A program made the position numbers and the translations under genes. From Gimesia chilikensis (lineage in GTDB: Bacteria > Planctomycetota > Planctomycetia > Planctomycetales > Planctomycetaceae): a stretch of 64,000 nucleotides of DNA. Positions 24,723-32,725 of the stretch are shown here, piece by piece. Every line of letters begins with the position of its first letter. Position 1 is the first letter of the stretch. The stretch covers positions 496,001-560,000 of the forward strand of contig NZ_VTSR01000032.1 of assembly GCF_008329715.1 (NCBI RefSeq), read 5' to 3'. The notes under the pieces were generated by a model that was not told the origin of the DNA, did no database searches, and was given only the letters and a program-made list of their open reading frames with translations.

Positions 24723-26162
24723 TCAAGCGAAGAGCTGTTTGAGTGGTTCGCCGCCGTCGTTGATGGGGATGGGGCGTTCGAGGGAGTCGGGGAGCATCAG
24801 GCCCGGGTCGATTCCCAGCGCCCAGTAGATGGTGGCGGCGAGGTCTTCAGGAGTCGTGGGATGCTCAATTGGTTTGGTGGCCTGGCGGTCGGAACTGCCG
24901 TAAGTGGTGCCTCCCTGGATGCCGGCTCCGGCAAGCAGTGCCGGGAAGAGCTGGCTCCAGTGGCCGCGGCCCCAGCTCTTGTTTGGTTTGGGAGTGCGGC
25001 CCATTTCACCCAGGGCGACGACGAGTGTTTCGTCGAGCATGCCCCGCTGTTCCAGGTCGGCCAGCAGTGTGGCGCAGCCCTGATCGAAGGTCGGCAGCAG
25101 GTTCTGTTTGACATCGTCACTGTTGCGATGCGAGTCCCAGCTGTACCCGTCGACACAGTCGTAATGCACGGTGACGAAGCGCACGCCGGCTTCCACGAGG
25201 CGGCGGGCCATCAGACAGGATTGACCGAACAGGTGCCGTCCGTACTGATCGCGGAGGGCATCCGGTTCCTGTTTGATGTCGAGCGCATTGCGGGTGTTGT
25301 CGGAAGTCAAAAGGGCGAGCGCCCGTTGTCGAAAGCGGTCGAAGATCTGGGCGTCCTCTTTGTCGAAGTTGCGTTTCATCAGATCGAAGTGCTTGAGCAG
25401 ATCGATGCGACGCTGAATCGTCGACAGGGGAACTTCAGGGGCGAGCCCCTCAATCTGGTAACTGAGTTCTTTATCGGTGCAGTCGCGCCAGTAGGGATTG
25501 TCGGTCGAGTCGCGGCTGTCCACGGTGGTGGAGAGCGGATTGTAGGCGCGTCCCAGCCAGCCCGCGTATTCACCGGGGCGGATGTAGCGACCGCCGGCCT
25601 GCAGGCGACCGAGTCGATTGGGGAGCACGGTGTAGTTGGGGAGATCGCGTTCGAGTCCGCCGGGTGTGTGCTGGGTCAGGTATTCGACGACCGATCCCAT
25701 CGAAGGCCAGTCTTTGGGAGTCGCATCGAAACCACCGCCGATGGGCAGGTGCCAGCGTTGTCCCGTCTGAATGTAATGTCCGCCGCCACTGTGATCGTTG
25801 AAAGTGTGCGTCATGCTGCGGACGACGGAGAATTTGTCGGAGACATTCGCCAGTCGCGGCAGGTGTTCGCTGATCAGCAGTCCCGGCGTACGACAGTCGA
25901 TGGGCTGGAAAGGCCCGCGAATTTCGCTGGGTGCTTCCGGCTTCATGTCGAAGGTTTCGAGCTGACTCGGGCCGCCGAAGAGGAACAGGAAGATGACGGA
26001 TTTCGCCCGACCACCCTGAAACGGGTTGACGATCTGCTGCTGTTCCGCCTGCAGCATTTTCGGGAGCGAGAGACCGAGGAGCCCTGCTCCGCCGGTGGTA
26101 AGGACATCGCGACGGGACATCTTTCCCGCGGCGCGCTGGGGCTGATTCAGAATCGAGAACAT
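24723..26162 (-). CDS. DUF1501 protein, Tat-exported sulfatase-fold
   Basis: Protein of 479 residues of the DUF1501 group, abundant in planctomycetes and related to alkaline phosphatase/sulfatase folds; the reaction is not established. Seen: a Tat motif SRRDVLTTGGAGLLGLSLP at about 15-33, the start of the fold in KSVIFLFLFGGPSQLETFD, RTPGLLISEHLPRLA, SMTHTFNDHSGGGHYIQTG, SWDSHRNSDDVKQNL and ALGEMGRTPK near the C-terminus, all in the expected order. The typical partner (a DUF1549/DUF1553 protein with a cytochrome domain) is not next to it. The ATG at 26162 with AAAGGTT upstream is preferred over the one at 26183. Divergent from the PQQ-propeller gene. Confidence 0.85.
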   Translation of the reverse strand: MFSILNQPQRAAGKMSRRDVLTTGGAGLLGLSLPKMLQAEQQQIVNPFQGGRAKSVIFLFLFGGPSQLETFDMKPEAPSEIRGPFQPIDCRTPGLLISEHLPRLANVSDKFSVVRSMTHTFNDHSGGGHYIQTGQRWHLPIGGGFDATPKDWPSMGSVVEYLTQHTPGGLERDLPNYTVLPNRLGRLQAGGRYIRPGEYAGWLGRAYNPLSTTVDSRDSTDNPYWRDCTDKELSYQIEGLAPEVPLSTIQRRIDLLKHFDLMKRNFDKEDAQIFDRFRQRALALLTSDNTRNALDIKQEPDALRDQYGRHLFGQSCLMARRLVEAGVRFVTVHYDCVDGYSWDSHRNSDDVKQNLLPTFDQGCATLLADLEQRGMLDETLVVALGEMGRTPKPNKSWGRGHWSQLFPALLAGAGIQGGTTYGSSDRQATKPIEHPTTPEDLAATIYWALGIDPGLMLPDSLERPIPINDGGEPLKQLFA

Positions 26163-26463
26163 GGGGTGAACCTTTCGTTCCATTCAGTCTGTTACGTGAA
26201 TTCGATTCCTGCTCGTGCCAGCAGTGAGAAGTCCCGGCGAGGCGGCCGGAAACTTCTGTCGCGACATTCTAACAATTCATCGGCGGGCTGTCTCTATGAT
26301 ATGCAAGGTTTTTTATGTGTTTTTTCAGGACCGAAAAAAGTTAATTTCTGTTGTAGGTTTTGTGGTGACATGCAGTTACATTGGATAACAGATAATCAGG
26401 TACTGAGGAGTCGAGTTCATCGCGCTACGTCATCTCTCTTTCAGATCGCAGGAGATTCAGGGA
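26163..26463. other. Divergent intergenic region, no gene seen
   Basis: About 300 bases between the DUF1501 gene and the propeller gene, AT-richer than its surroundings (TTTTTTATGTGTTTTTTC near 26310). It probably holds both promoters, but I cannot place a -35/-10 pair with confidence. Confidence 0.35.
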
Positions 26464-27963
26464 ATGCTTTCGTTACGGAATCAGTGTTTGTTGCTGGCTT
26501 TACAGGTTTTATGTTTTACCGGGTTCAACGGGATGCGTCCCGCACAGGCGGAAGACTGGCCACAGTTCCGCGGCCCGAACTGCTCTGGTGTCTCCACGGA
26601 AAAACATAAACTGCCGGCTGAGTTCGACGATCAGAAAAATGTGATCTGGTCCGCAGAACTGGGCGACGGCATCGGCTGTCCGGTGGTTGCGGGCGGACGC
26701 GTATTTACATCGGGAATGGTCGACAAGGAGAAGGTCGGCCTGTATGCCTTTGACGCTGAGACCGGTAAGAAACTGTGGGAACGGACCTGGAATACGGGTG
26801 AGCTTTTAGAGATTCACAAAACCAACAGCTTTGCCGCCACGACTCCGGCTGCGGATGACGAGCGGGTTTACTTTTACTTCAGCACACTCGGGATGCTGGC
26901 CGTCGATGCGGAAACGGGAGCGGATGTCTGGAAACAGGAACTGCCGATACCCTACTTCGTCTTCAAATGGGGCGCGGGGATGTCCCCGACTCTGTATAAG
27001 GACCTGGTGCTGTTCTGTCAGGACGACGACCTGGCGCCGGCATTTTATGCCTTCGATAAAAAGACTGGGAAAATTGTCTGGAAAGATGATCGCAGCGACC
27101 AGGCGGTGAACTACTCGCATCCCGTGATCTGTGAAACGGATAAAGGAGATGAAATCGTGGTGGCCGGTACCGGGAAACTGATCGGCTACGATCCGAAGAC
27201 CGGCAAGCGGCTCTGGAGTGCACGTACCCTGCTGCGAAATATCAAAACCACGCCGGTCAGCCGGGACGGGATCATCTATGTCTCGCTGCAGAGTGGCGGG
27301 ATTGCCAATCAGTGGCTGGCTTCGATCGACCGCTGGGAGACCGGTAACAGCGATGGTAAGGTGACCAAGGAAGAGATCCAGGCATTCGTCGGTAAAACCA
27401 AAGTTCCTGAGGCGTTCTACAAGAAGACTTTCGACCGGGGCGATCTGAACAAAGACGGTGCTCTGGAAGGAGAAGAACTGGACATCGCGTTTCTGCCTCC
27501 CGGAAATGAAGCGGGTGCCAAGTTTGGTGAAGAACCGGCCCAGGAGTTCGTACTGGCCGTCAAAGGGGGCGGACGCGGCGACGTGACGAAATCGCATCTG
27601 CTCTGGAAGCATAAGACCAAGTACACCGACCATATCGTCTCACCGCTGGTGACAGAGAACCGGATGTTCCTGGTCAAAGGGGGCGGAATTTCGACCTGTT
27701 ATGAAATCGACAAAGGCAAGAAGGTCTGGGGACCGAAACGGATTCAGAACGAATGCGAATACTTTGCCTCTCCGATTTATGGTGACGGGAAGATTTATGT
27801 CGCCGGCGAAAACGGGAAGATCGTGGTGCTGGAAGACGGTCCCGAGCAGAAGATCATCGCCAAGAACGACATGGGAGATTCGATTCTGGGGACCCCGGCG
27901 ATCGCTGACGGGCGGTTGTTTATTCGGACCCGCAAGCATCTGTATTCTATAGGATTGAAATAA
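26464..27963 (+). CDS. Secreted PQQ-like beta-propeller protein with an EF-hand pair
   Basis: Exported protein of 499 residues. The signal peptide is residues 1-29 (LLLALQVLCFTGFNG to AQA). The repeats end in tryptophan docking motifs such as AFDAETGKKLWERTW, VDAETGADVWKQEL, AFDKKTGKIVWKDD and GYDPKTGKRLWSA, typical of PQQ-like propellers; PQQ itself need not be bound. Between blades an insertion of about 55 residues carries two EF-hand-like calcium loops, one at about 289-304 (DRWETGNSDGKVTKEE) and one at about 324-342 (DLNKDGALEGEE). Planctomycetes encode many such secreted propellers of unknown role, perhaps in electron transfer or polysaccharide handling. The ATG at 26464 follows AGGAGATTCAGGGA. 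Confidence 0.8.
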   Translation: MLSLRNQCLLLALQVLCFTGFNGMRPAQAEDWPQFRGPNCSGVSTEKHKLPAEFDDQKNVIWSAELGDGIGCPVVAGGRVFTSGMVDKEKVGLYAFDAETGKKLWERTWNTGELLEIHKTNSFAATTPAADDERVYFYFSTLGMLAVDAETGADVWKQELPIPYFVFKWGAGMSPTLYKDLVLFCQDDDLAPAFYAFDKKTGKIVWKDDRSDQAVNYSHPVICETDKGDEIVVAGTGKLIGYDPKTGKRLWSARTLLRNIKTTPVSRDGIIYVSLQSGGIANQWLASIDRWETGNSDGKVTKEEIQAFVGKTKVPEAFYKKTFDRGDLNKDGALEGEELDIAFLPPGNEAGAKFGEEPAQEFVLAVKGGGRGDVTKSHLLWKHKTKYTDHIVSPLVTENRMFLVKGGGISTCYEIDKGKKVWGPKRIQNECEYFASPIYGDGKIYVAGENGKIVVLEDGPEQKIIAKNDMGDSILGTPAIADGRLFIRTRKHLYSIGLK

Positions 27964-27965
27964 TT

Positions 27966-29213
27966 GTGAAGTGGCTGCGTTTCAAATTTCCATTTCGAGT
28001 CAAAAGCATGCTGTCTGCGGGCAGCATGCTTTTGGTGTTTCTGCTGTCTCAGATCTCTGTACAAGCTGAGCAACCGGTGTTCGTGCATTACATGCCCTGG
28101 TATGCGTCAAAGCCGGTCAGTGGACAATGGGGCTGGCACTGGACGATGGGGCATTTCAATCCGGATAAGCTGGCTGGAAAAGGGATCAGAGAAGCGGCCA
28201 CGCATGATCCCCCTGTCATCGGGCTGTATGATTCGAATGATCCCGATGTGCTGGAGTGTCAGGTCCTGCTCATGAAACTGGCGGGGATTGAGGGGGTGAT
28301 CATCGACTGGTACGGGATCACGGATTTTCGCGATTACGGAATGGTGCACCGTAACACGCAGCACCTGGTCAAATTTGTGAAACGGGCCGGATTGAAGTTC
28401 GCAATCTGTTACGAAGACCAGACACTCAAACATCTGGTGGAGGGAAAACAGATTCCCGCCTCTCAGGTGATGGCCCAGGGGAAATCCGTGATGGGCTGGC
28501 TGGACGAGCACTGGTTTGGCGATGACGCTTATCTACAGGTGGACGGCAAGCCTCTGCTGCTGGTTTTCGGTCCTCAGTATTTAAATCAATCACAGTGGAA
28601 TGAATTGAGAACCGGCTTGAAACATTCGCCCCTGATCTGTGGATTGCCGCATCTGGTTCAACCCGCCGGTCTGGACGGACTCTTTGCCTGGCCCCCTGTT
28701 TCCGGCGGGAAAACGATCACGCCTGAAATGTGGCGGAAACGGCTCACTGAGTACTACGCACGAGCGCCACAGGAGACGGTTATTTCAGTAGCCTTTCCCG
28801 GCTTTCGCGACATCTATCAGCAGGCGGGCCTGCATGCGAGCTATGGATCAATCGACGCCCGGGATGGAAGAACCTTACAGGAAACGTTGCGACTGGCAGC
28901 CGACAGCAAGACGCCGCTGATTCAGGTCGCGACCTGGAACGATTACGGTGAGGGAACTGTAGTGGAACCGCAGGCACAGGGGGGCTATCGGAATCTGGAG
29001 ATCATCCGGTCGTTTATTGATGCACGGTCTCCCCGGAAAGTTACAGGGACGGCCTGCGATTTACGGCTGCCGGTGTTATGGTATCGACTCAAGAAACAGT
29101 ATGCGGGTGAGCAGACCGTGACGGCAAAACTGAATGAAGCTGCCGCCCTGCTCCTGGCGGGAGACATAGAGCCGGCCCGTCGGATTCTGGAAGAGTTTGC
29201 GTTGGATGAGTGA
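27966..29213 (+). CDS. Secreted GH71/GH99-like glycoside hydrolase
   Basis: Exported protein of up to 415 residues. After a signal peptide (SMLLVFLLSQISVQA) comes PVFVHYMPWYASKP, then IEGVIIDWYGI, a central region FAICYEDQTLKHLV with an acidic pair typical of GH99-like (WbsX/endo-mannosidase) barrels, and QVATWNDYGEGTVVEP, where the W-N-x-x-G-E-G motif supplies a catalytic acid. It probably cuts an alpha-mannoside or related glycan outside the cell; the substrate is not readable. The start is uncertain: a GTG at 27966, two bases after the previous stop, or ATGs at 28008 or 28026. A perfect 12-bp hairpin (28002-28033) spans the later two starts. Close spacing suggests an operon with the propeller gene. 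Confidence 0.75.
   Translation: MKWLRFKFPFRVKSMLSAGSMLLVFLLSQISVQAEQPVFVHYMPWYASKPVSGQWGWHWTMGHFNPDKLAGKGIREAATHDPPVIGLYDSNDPDVLECQVLLMKLAGIEGVIIDWYGITDFRDYGMVHRNTQHLVKFVKRAGLKFAICYEDQTLKHLVEGKQIPASQVMAQGKSVMGWLDEHWFGDDAYLQVDGKPLLLVFGPQYLNQSQWNELRTGLKHSPLICGLPHLVQPAGLDGLFAWPPVSGGKTITPEMWRKRLTEYYARAPQETVISVAFPGFRDIYQQAGLHASYGSIDARDGRTLQETLRLAADSKTPLIQVATWNDYGEGTVVEPQAQGGYRNLEIIRSFIDARSPRKVTGTACDLRLPVLWYRLKKQYAGEQTVTAKLNEAAALLLAGDIEPARRILEEFALDE
28002..28033 (+). promoter_or_regulatory. Perfect 12-bp hairpin over the GH99-like gene start
   Basis: AAAAGCATGCTG (28002-28013) and CAGCATGCTTTT (28022-28033) form a perfect stem with an 8-base loop, followed by GGTGTTT. The strand pairing ends in TTTT, like an intrinsic terminator. 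It lies inside the signal-peptide coding region and encloses the ATG at 28008, so it could control translation, end the upstream transcript in part, or be chance. Confidence 0.5.
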
Positions 29214-29358
29214 GTAAACGGGATGGGTTTGATGTTCATCAGTCGTCTCTTGGTCGAGATCATCTGGTGGCGGATCTTTACCTTTTCCGGGCCGATCCGA
29301 TCTGTATGATCTTTCTTTAAAGTGAGGCTCGCTCTTCATCACAGACAGCGTGCTCCCT

Positions 29359-29407
29359 GTGACCTCCTGTTGCCTGCGGCAATACCGGATTACATCCGGT
29401 ACCACCC
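29359..29407 (-). repeat. REP-like right end, variant with compensatory stem changes
   Basis: GTGACCTCCTG, TTGCCTGCGGCAA, then the stem TACCGGAT-TAC-ATCCGGTA and CCACCC. Relative to the copy at 20533-20581 two stem positions differ on both arms (C to A with G to T; A to G with T to C), so pairing is kept. Confidence 0.7.
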
Positions 29408-29432
29408 GGCATTGAGGTTTCGAGAAACATTG

Positions 29433-29537
29433 AGGGGCACCCTGTTTCGTGTTTTTTGAGATTGGTATCCGGTCCCATTTGAAGTGTCAACTGATTCGTC
29501 TGTCGCGAGGCGGGCAGGCACACAGACCAGCCCCTAC
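29433..29537. repeat. GTAGGGGC-family repeat, diverged copy
   Basis: Begins AGGGGCACCCTGT and ends CCAGCCCCTAC, with TATCCGGTCCCATTTGAAG and GAGGCGGGCAGGCAC inside, matching the layout of the copy at 20220-20358 but shorter. It lies directly upstream of the LacI promoter. Confidence 0.6.
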
Positions 29538-29581
29538 GCCGCACCTGGTTTGATTTCTAAATCTGAAAATCCCGGTTTTGC

Positions 29582-29609
29582 TTGATCTTCGCTGTTGATC
29601 TGGTAATAT
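29582..29609 (+). promoter_or_regulatory. Putative promoter of the LacI-type regulator
   Basis: TTGATC at 29582-29587 and TAATAT at 29604-29609, with a 16-base spacer. The -10 ends where the operator palindrome begins, so a bound repressor would cover the transcription start (about 29616). It is also the only promoter-like element found upstream of the ribose/nucleoside gene cluster. Confidence 0.5.
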
Positions 29610-29626
29610 GCACAATCGATTGTGCA
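29609..29626. promoter_or_regulatory. LacI-family operator, perfect 18-bp palindrome
   Basis: TGCACAATCGATTGTGCA is fully palindromic with a central CG, as in LacI/GalR-family operators. It starts on the last base of the -10 and stops 10 bases before the regulator's ATG. The natural reading is autoregulation by the LacI-type protein encoded immediately downstream. Confidence 0.75.
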
Positions 29627-29636
29627 AAGGGGTTCC

Positions 29637-30671
29637 ATGAGCAAGTCTGTAAATAAATCGATTACGTTGAAAGAGGTCGCTGCCGCTGCCGGGGTGAGCG
29701 TCTCGACGGCTTCACGGGCACTCTCCGGGAAGGCGGAGGCGTATCGCATCAGCAGTGCGACCGAGCAGTCGGTGCGGAAAGCAGCCGAAAAACTGCAGTT
29801 CTCCCCCAGCCTGCTGGCGCGATCGTTGCGTTCTCAACAGACCAAACTTCTGGGCGTGGTGCTGCCTAATGTGGCGAACCCTTTCTTTGCGGCGATTGCG
29901 CGGGAGATCACCCTGGCGGCCGAGGAAGAGGGCTATTCGGTGCTGCTGACGGACAGTCAGGAGAACAGTGAGACCGAGGCCCGGCTGGTGGACCAGCTGC
30001 AGGCGAGACAGATTGAAGGGCTGGTGGTCTGCCCGGTGGGGATTGAGAATCGCCATTTGAAATCGCTGGCAAAACAGAAGCTGCCCCTGGTGCTGGTCGA
30101 TCGTGGCTTTGACGATCCCGCGCTGGTGAGTGTGACGTCCGATCATCGGGCGGGAGCCCGGGAGGGGATGCAGCAACTCCTGGAAGCGGGACACAAGACA
30201 ATCGGCGTGTTACAGGGATTGCCCGAGACCCTGCCCAACCGGGAACGACTGGCGGGCGTGCAGGCCGCTCTGGAGGATCAGGGACTGAAGTATGATCCGA
30301 GACTGATCGCCGGTCATAATTTTGATGAAGCTTCCGGATATGCAGCAGTGAAAACGCTGCTCACGGAACGTCTCGAGATCACTGCGCTGTTTGCTTTCAG
30401 TAACCAGAACGCACTGGGGGCACTGCGGGCGGCCAGCGAACTGGGACGTGTAATTCCCGATGATCTGTCATTGATCGCATTCGACGATCACCCGTTTGCC
30501 GCTTATCTGGCTGCGCCACTTTCGTCGGTCAGCCAGGATGTGAACCAGCTGGGGCGCGTGGCGGCCCGCTTACTGCTGGAGCAGATCCGGACCGGCGTAC
30601 CACCCGAACAGAAACATTATCAGATTCCCGTCCAGCTCATTCAACGGGCTTCCATACAGCCGCCCGCCTGA
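29637..30671 (+). CDS. LacI-family transcriptional repressor, probable regulator of the ribose/nucleoside cluster
   Basis: DNA-binding regulator of 344 residues. The N-terminal helix-turn-helix ITLKEVAAAAGVSVSTASRA is followed by the hinge segment RKAAEKLQFSPSLLARSLRS, then a periplasmic-binding-like effector domain opening TKLLGVVLPNVANPFFA and ending with LSSVSQDVNQLGRVAARLL. The fold is that of RbsR-type regulators, which respond to ribose or a related sugar. The ATG at 29637 with AAAGGGG ahead is preferred; the GTG at 29622 would lie inside the operator. The effector is inferred from the downstream genes (40 bases to the nucleoside hydrolase). The palindrome overlapping its promoter predicts autorepression. 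Confidence 0.85.
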   Translation: MSKSVNKSITLKEVAAAAGVSVSTASRALSGKAEAYRISSATEQSVRKAAEKLQFSPSLLARSLRSQQTKLLGVVLPNVANPFFAAIAREITLAAEEEGYSVLLTDSQENSETEARLVDQLQARQIEGLVVCPVGIENRHLKSLAKQKLPLVLVDRGFDDPALVSVTSDHRAGAREGMQQLLEAGHKTIGVLQGLPETLPNRERLAGVQAALEDQGLKYDPRLIAGHNFDEASGYAAVKTLLTERLEITALFAFSNQNALGALRAASELGRVIPDDLSLIAFDDHPFAAYLAAPLSSVSQDVNQLGRVAARLLLEQIRTGVPPEQKHYQIPVQLIQRASIQPPA

Positions 30672-30710
30672 GCGAGGACGATTTATCAACCAGAAGAAGG
30701 ACATCCTGCA

Positions 30711-31763
30711 ATGAAACGATTCCCTCAGATGCTCGCCCTGACGGCAGCGGTGCTCAGTTTGGTCTGTGCAGTGCCGCTGAACCGGATTACTGCTGCCGAG
30801 CCGGAACGCCCGGTTCCGCTGATCTTTGACACGGATATCGGAAACGATGTGGACGATGTTCTCGCGTTGGGCATGATTCACGCGCTGGAGGCCCGTGGCG
30901 ACTGCAAGCTGCTGGCGGTGACCATTACGAAAGACAACCCGCTGGCGGCGTCTTTCACCGATGCCGTGAATACGTTTTACGGTAAGGGAGATGTCCCGAT
31001 CGGGATCTGCAAGAGCGGCGTCACACCCCAGACTGGCAAGTTTAATGTGCTGGCGGAAAAGAAAGACAACGGCCAGCTGCGGTATCCACACGATCTGACG
31101 GATCCAAAACAGGCGCCTTCAGCCGTGACGGTGTTGCGGAAGGCACTGGCGGGAGCGAAAGATCATTCGGTGGTGATCGCGCAGGTCGGGTTCTCGACGA
31201 ACCTGGCGAATCTGCTCAAGTCACCCGCGGATGACATCAGTCCGCTGACCGGGGAGCAGCTGGTAAAACAGAAAGTGAAGCTGCTGTCAGTAATGGCGGG
31301 AGCGTTTGAGAAGATTCCGAGTAAGGGGAAGATGGTCGATCATCGGGAATACAACGTGGTGAAAGACATTCCAGCGGCGCAGAAACTGGCGCAAGACTGG
31401 CCAACGCCGATTGTCTGGAGCGGCTTTGAGATTGGTCTCTCGGTCCCCTACCCGCATGAGAGTATCCTGGAAGATTATAACTACGTAGATCATCATCCGC
31501 TGGCGGAGGCTTATATTCTGTACATTCCGCCGCCGCACGATCGTCCTACGTGGGATCTGACCAGCGTGCTGTACGGCGTCTTTCCGCATCGGGGGTATTT
31601 CGATCTGTCTGAGGCAGGCACCGTGACCGTTGAGAAAGATGGCCTGACGACCTTTCAAAAATCAGCGGACGGCAAGCATCGCTATCTGAAACTGAATGAA
31701 GTGCAGCGGGCCCGCCTGATTGAAGCACTCGTGCAACTCTCCAGTCAGCCTCCTCAGAAATAG
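30711..31763 (+). CDS. Exported nucleoside hydrolase (inosine-uridine type)
   Basis: Enzyme of 350 residues that splits ribonucleosides into base and ribose. The calcium-site signature DTDIGNDVDDVLAL is intact near residue 43, with VVIAQVGFSTNLANLL and VWSGFEIGLSVPYP further on. A signal peptide is clear (MLALTAAVLSLVCAV, likely cleavage after ITA-AE), so the reaction happens outside the cytoplasm. Substrate preference is unknown. It is followed 17 bases later by ribokinase and an RbsB-type binding protein, so its ribose product can be taken up and phosphorylated. The ATG at 30711 follows GAAGAAGGACATCCTGCA. Confidence 0.85.
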   Translation: MKRFPQMLALTAAVLSLVCAVPLNRITAAEPERPVPLIFDTDIGNDVDDVLALGMIHALEARGDCKLLAVTITKDNPLAASFTDAVNTFYGKGDVPIGICKSGVTPQTGKFNVLAEKKDNGQLRYPHDLTDPKQAPSAVTVLRKALAGAKDHSVVIAQVGFSTNLANLLKSPADDISPLTGEQLVKQKVKLLSVMAGAFEKIPSKGKMVDHREYNVVKDIPAAQKLAQDWPTPIVWSGFEIGLSVPYPHESILEDYNYVDHHPLAEAYILYIPPPHDRPTWDLTSVLYGVFPHRGYFDLSEAGTVTVEKDGLTTFQKSADGKHRYLKLNEVQRARLIEALVQLSSQPPQK

Positions 31764-31780
31764 TAGAACGGGAGGCCGTG

Positions 31781-32710
31781 ATGAGCGAGATACGACGTGC
31801 GCGCATTGCCGTGCTGGGGTCGATCAACATGGATCTGATGATCCGGTCGACGAAGTTACCCCTGCCAGGCGAGACGGTGATCGCAGAGGCGAAAGTCGAA
31901 AACCCCGGAGGTAAAGGTGCCAACCAGGCGGTCGCCGCAGCGCGGATGGGAGCGGAAGTGACCATGATCGGCTGCGTGGGGGATGACAGTTTCGCAGAGG
32001 AACTGCTGCAGAACCTGGAAGCCGAAGGCGTGCAGACGCAACTCGTCTCGCGTAAGCGAGAGACCACCAGCGGCGTCGCGGTGGTGATGGTGGAGACGAG
32101 CGGCGAAAACGCGATTCTGGTGGTCCCCGGTGCCAACGGTCTGGTGGGACCGGCGGAACTGGAACAGGCGCGGCAGGTGATCTGTGACAGCGATGTATTG
32201 CTGATGCAGCTCGAGGTCCCGGTGGAGACGGTGATCGCAGCTGCGAAGATCGCACGGGAGGCGGGGGTGCCTGTGATTCTGGATCCGGCCCCTGCCCCGG
32301 CTCACTTCCCGGCGGAGTTGCTAGACGTGGATCTGATCTGTCCGAATCAGTCGGAGGCGGCGGCACTGCTGGGGCAATCTGTCGGATCCGTGGAGGAGGC
32401 AGTGGCTCTCGTTTCTGAACTGGCACAGCAGGGACCGCGACGGGCGATTATTACGCTCGCCGATCAGGGGGCGGTCCTCTTTGATGGCGAGTGTGTGGAA
32501 ACGGTAGCCTCATTTAAAGTCGATGCGGTCGACTCGACGGCAGCCGGGGATGCGTTTGCGGCGGGACTGGCAGTCCGACTGGCGGAACAGGCCGATTTGA
32601 AGGAAGCCGTCCGGTTTGCTTCGGCGGCGGGGGCCCTGGCGGCATCCGGGGCGGGCGCCCAGTCGGCGATGCCGACGCGGGAACAGATTGAAACACTTTT
32701 AACCAAATAA
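31781..32710 (+). CDS. rbsK: Ribokinase
   Basis: PfkB-family kinase of 309 residues that phosphorylates D-ribose at O5. Seen: VLGSINMDLMIRS at the start, NPGGKGANQAVAAARMG (sugar binding), NGLVGPAEL-like lid sequence, and the ATP/anion-hole motif DSTAAGDAFAAGLAVRL close to the end, where the catalytic Asp is kept although GAGD reads AAGD. Length fits RbsK (about 305-310). GGAGG precedes the ATG at 31781; a GTG directly upstream is less likely. Encoded between the nucleoside hydrolase and the ABC importer. Confidence 0.88.
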   Translation: MSEIRRARIAVLGSINMDLMIRSTKLPLPGETVIAEAKVENPGGKGANQAVAAARMGAEVTMIGCVGDDSFAEELLQNLEAEGVQTQLVSRKRETTSGVAVVMVETSGENAILVVPGANGLVGPAELEQARQVICDSDVLLMQLEVPVETVIAAAKIAREAGVPVILDPAPAPAHFPAELLDVDLICPNQSEAAALLGQSVGSVEEAVALVSELAQQGPRRAIITLADQGAVLFDGECVETVASFKVDAVDSTAAGDAFAAGLAVRLAEQADLKEAVRFASAAGALAASGAGAQSAMPTREQIETLLTK

Positions 32711-32725
32711 GACAGGAGCGCTTCG

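Noticed and set aside
24489-26609. A 706-codon plus-strand open frame
   Set aside because: It lies antisense to the DUF1501 gene, which has Tat and family motifs; the plus reading is compositionally odd, spans a repeat and has no recognisable domain.
18685-29537. Regularly recurring palindromes as a CRISPR array
   Set aside because: Copies are kilobases apart, vary in length and lack unique spacers; no cas gene is present.
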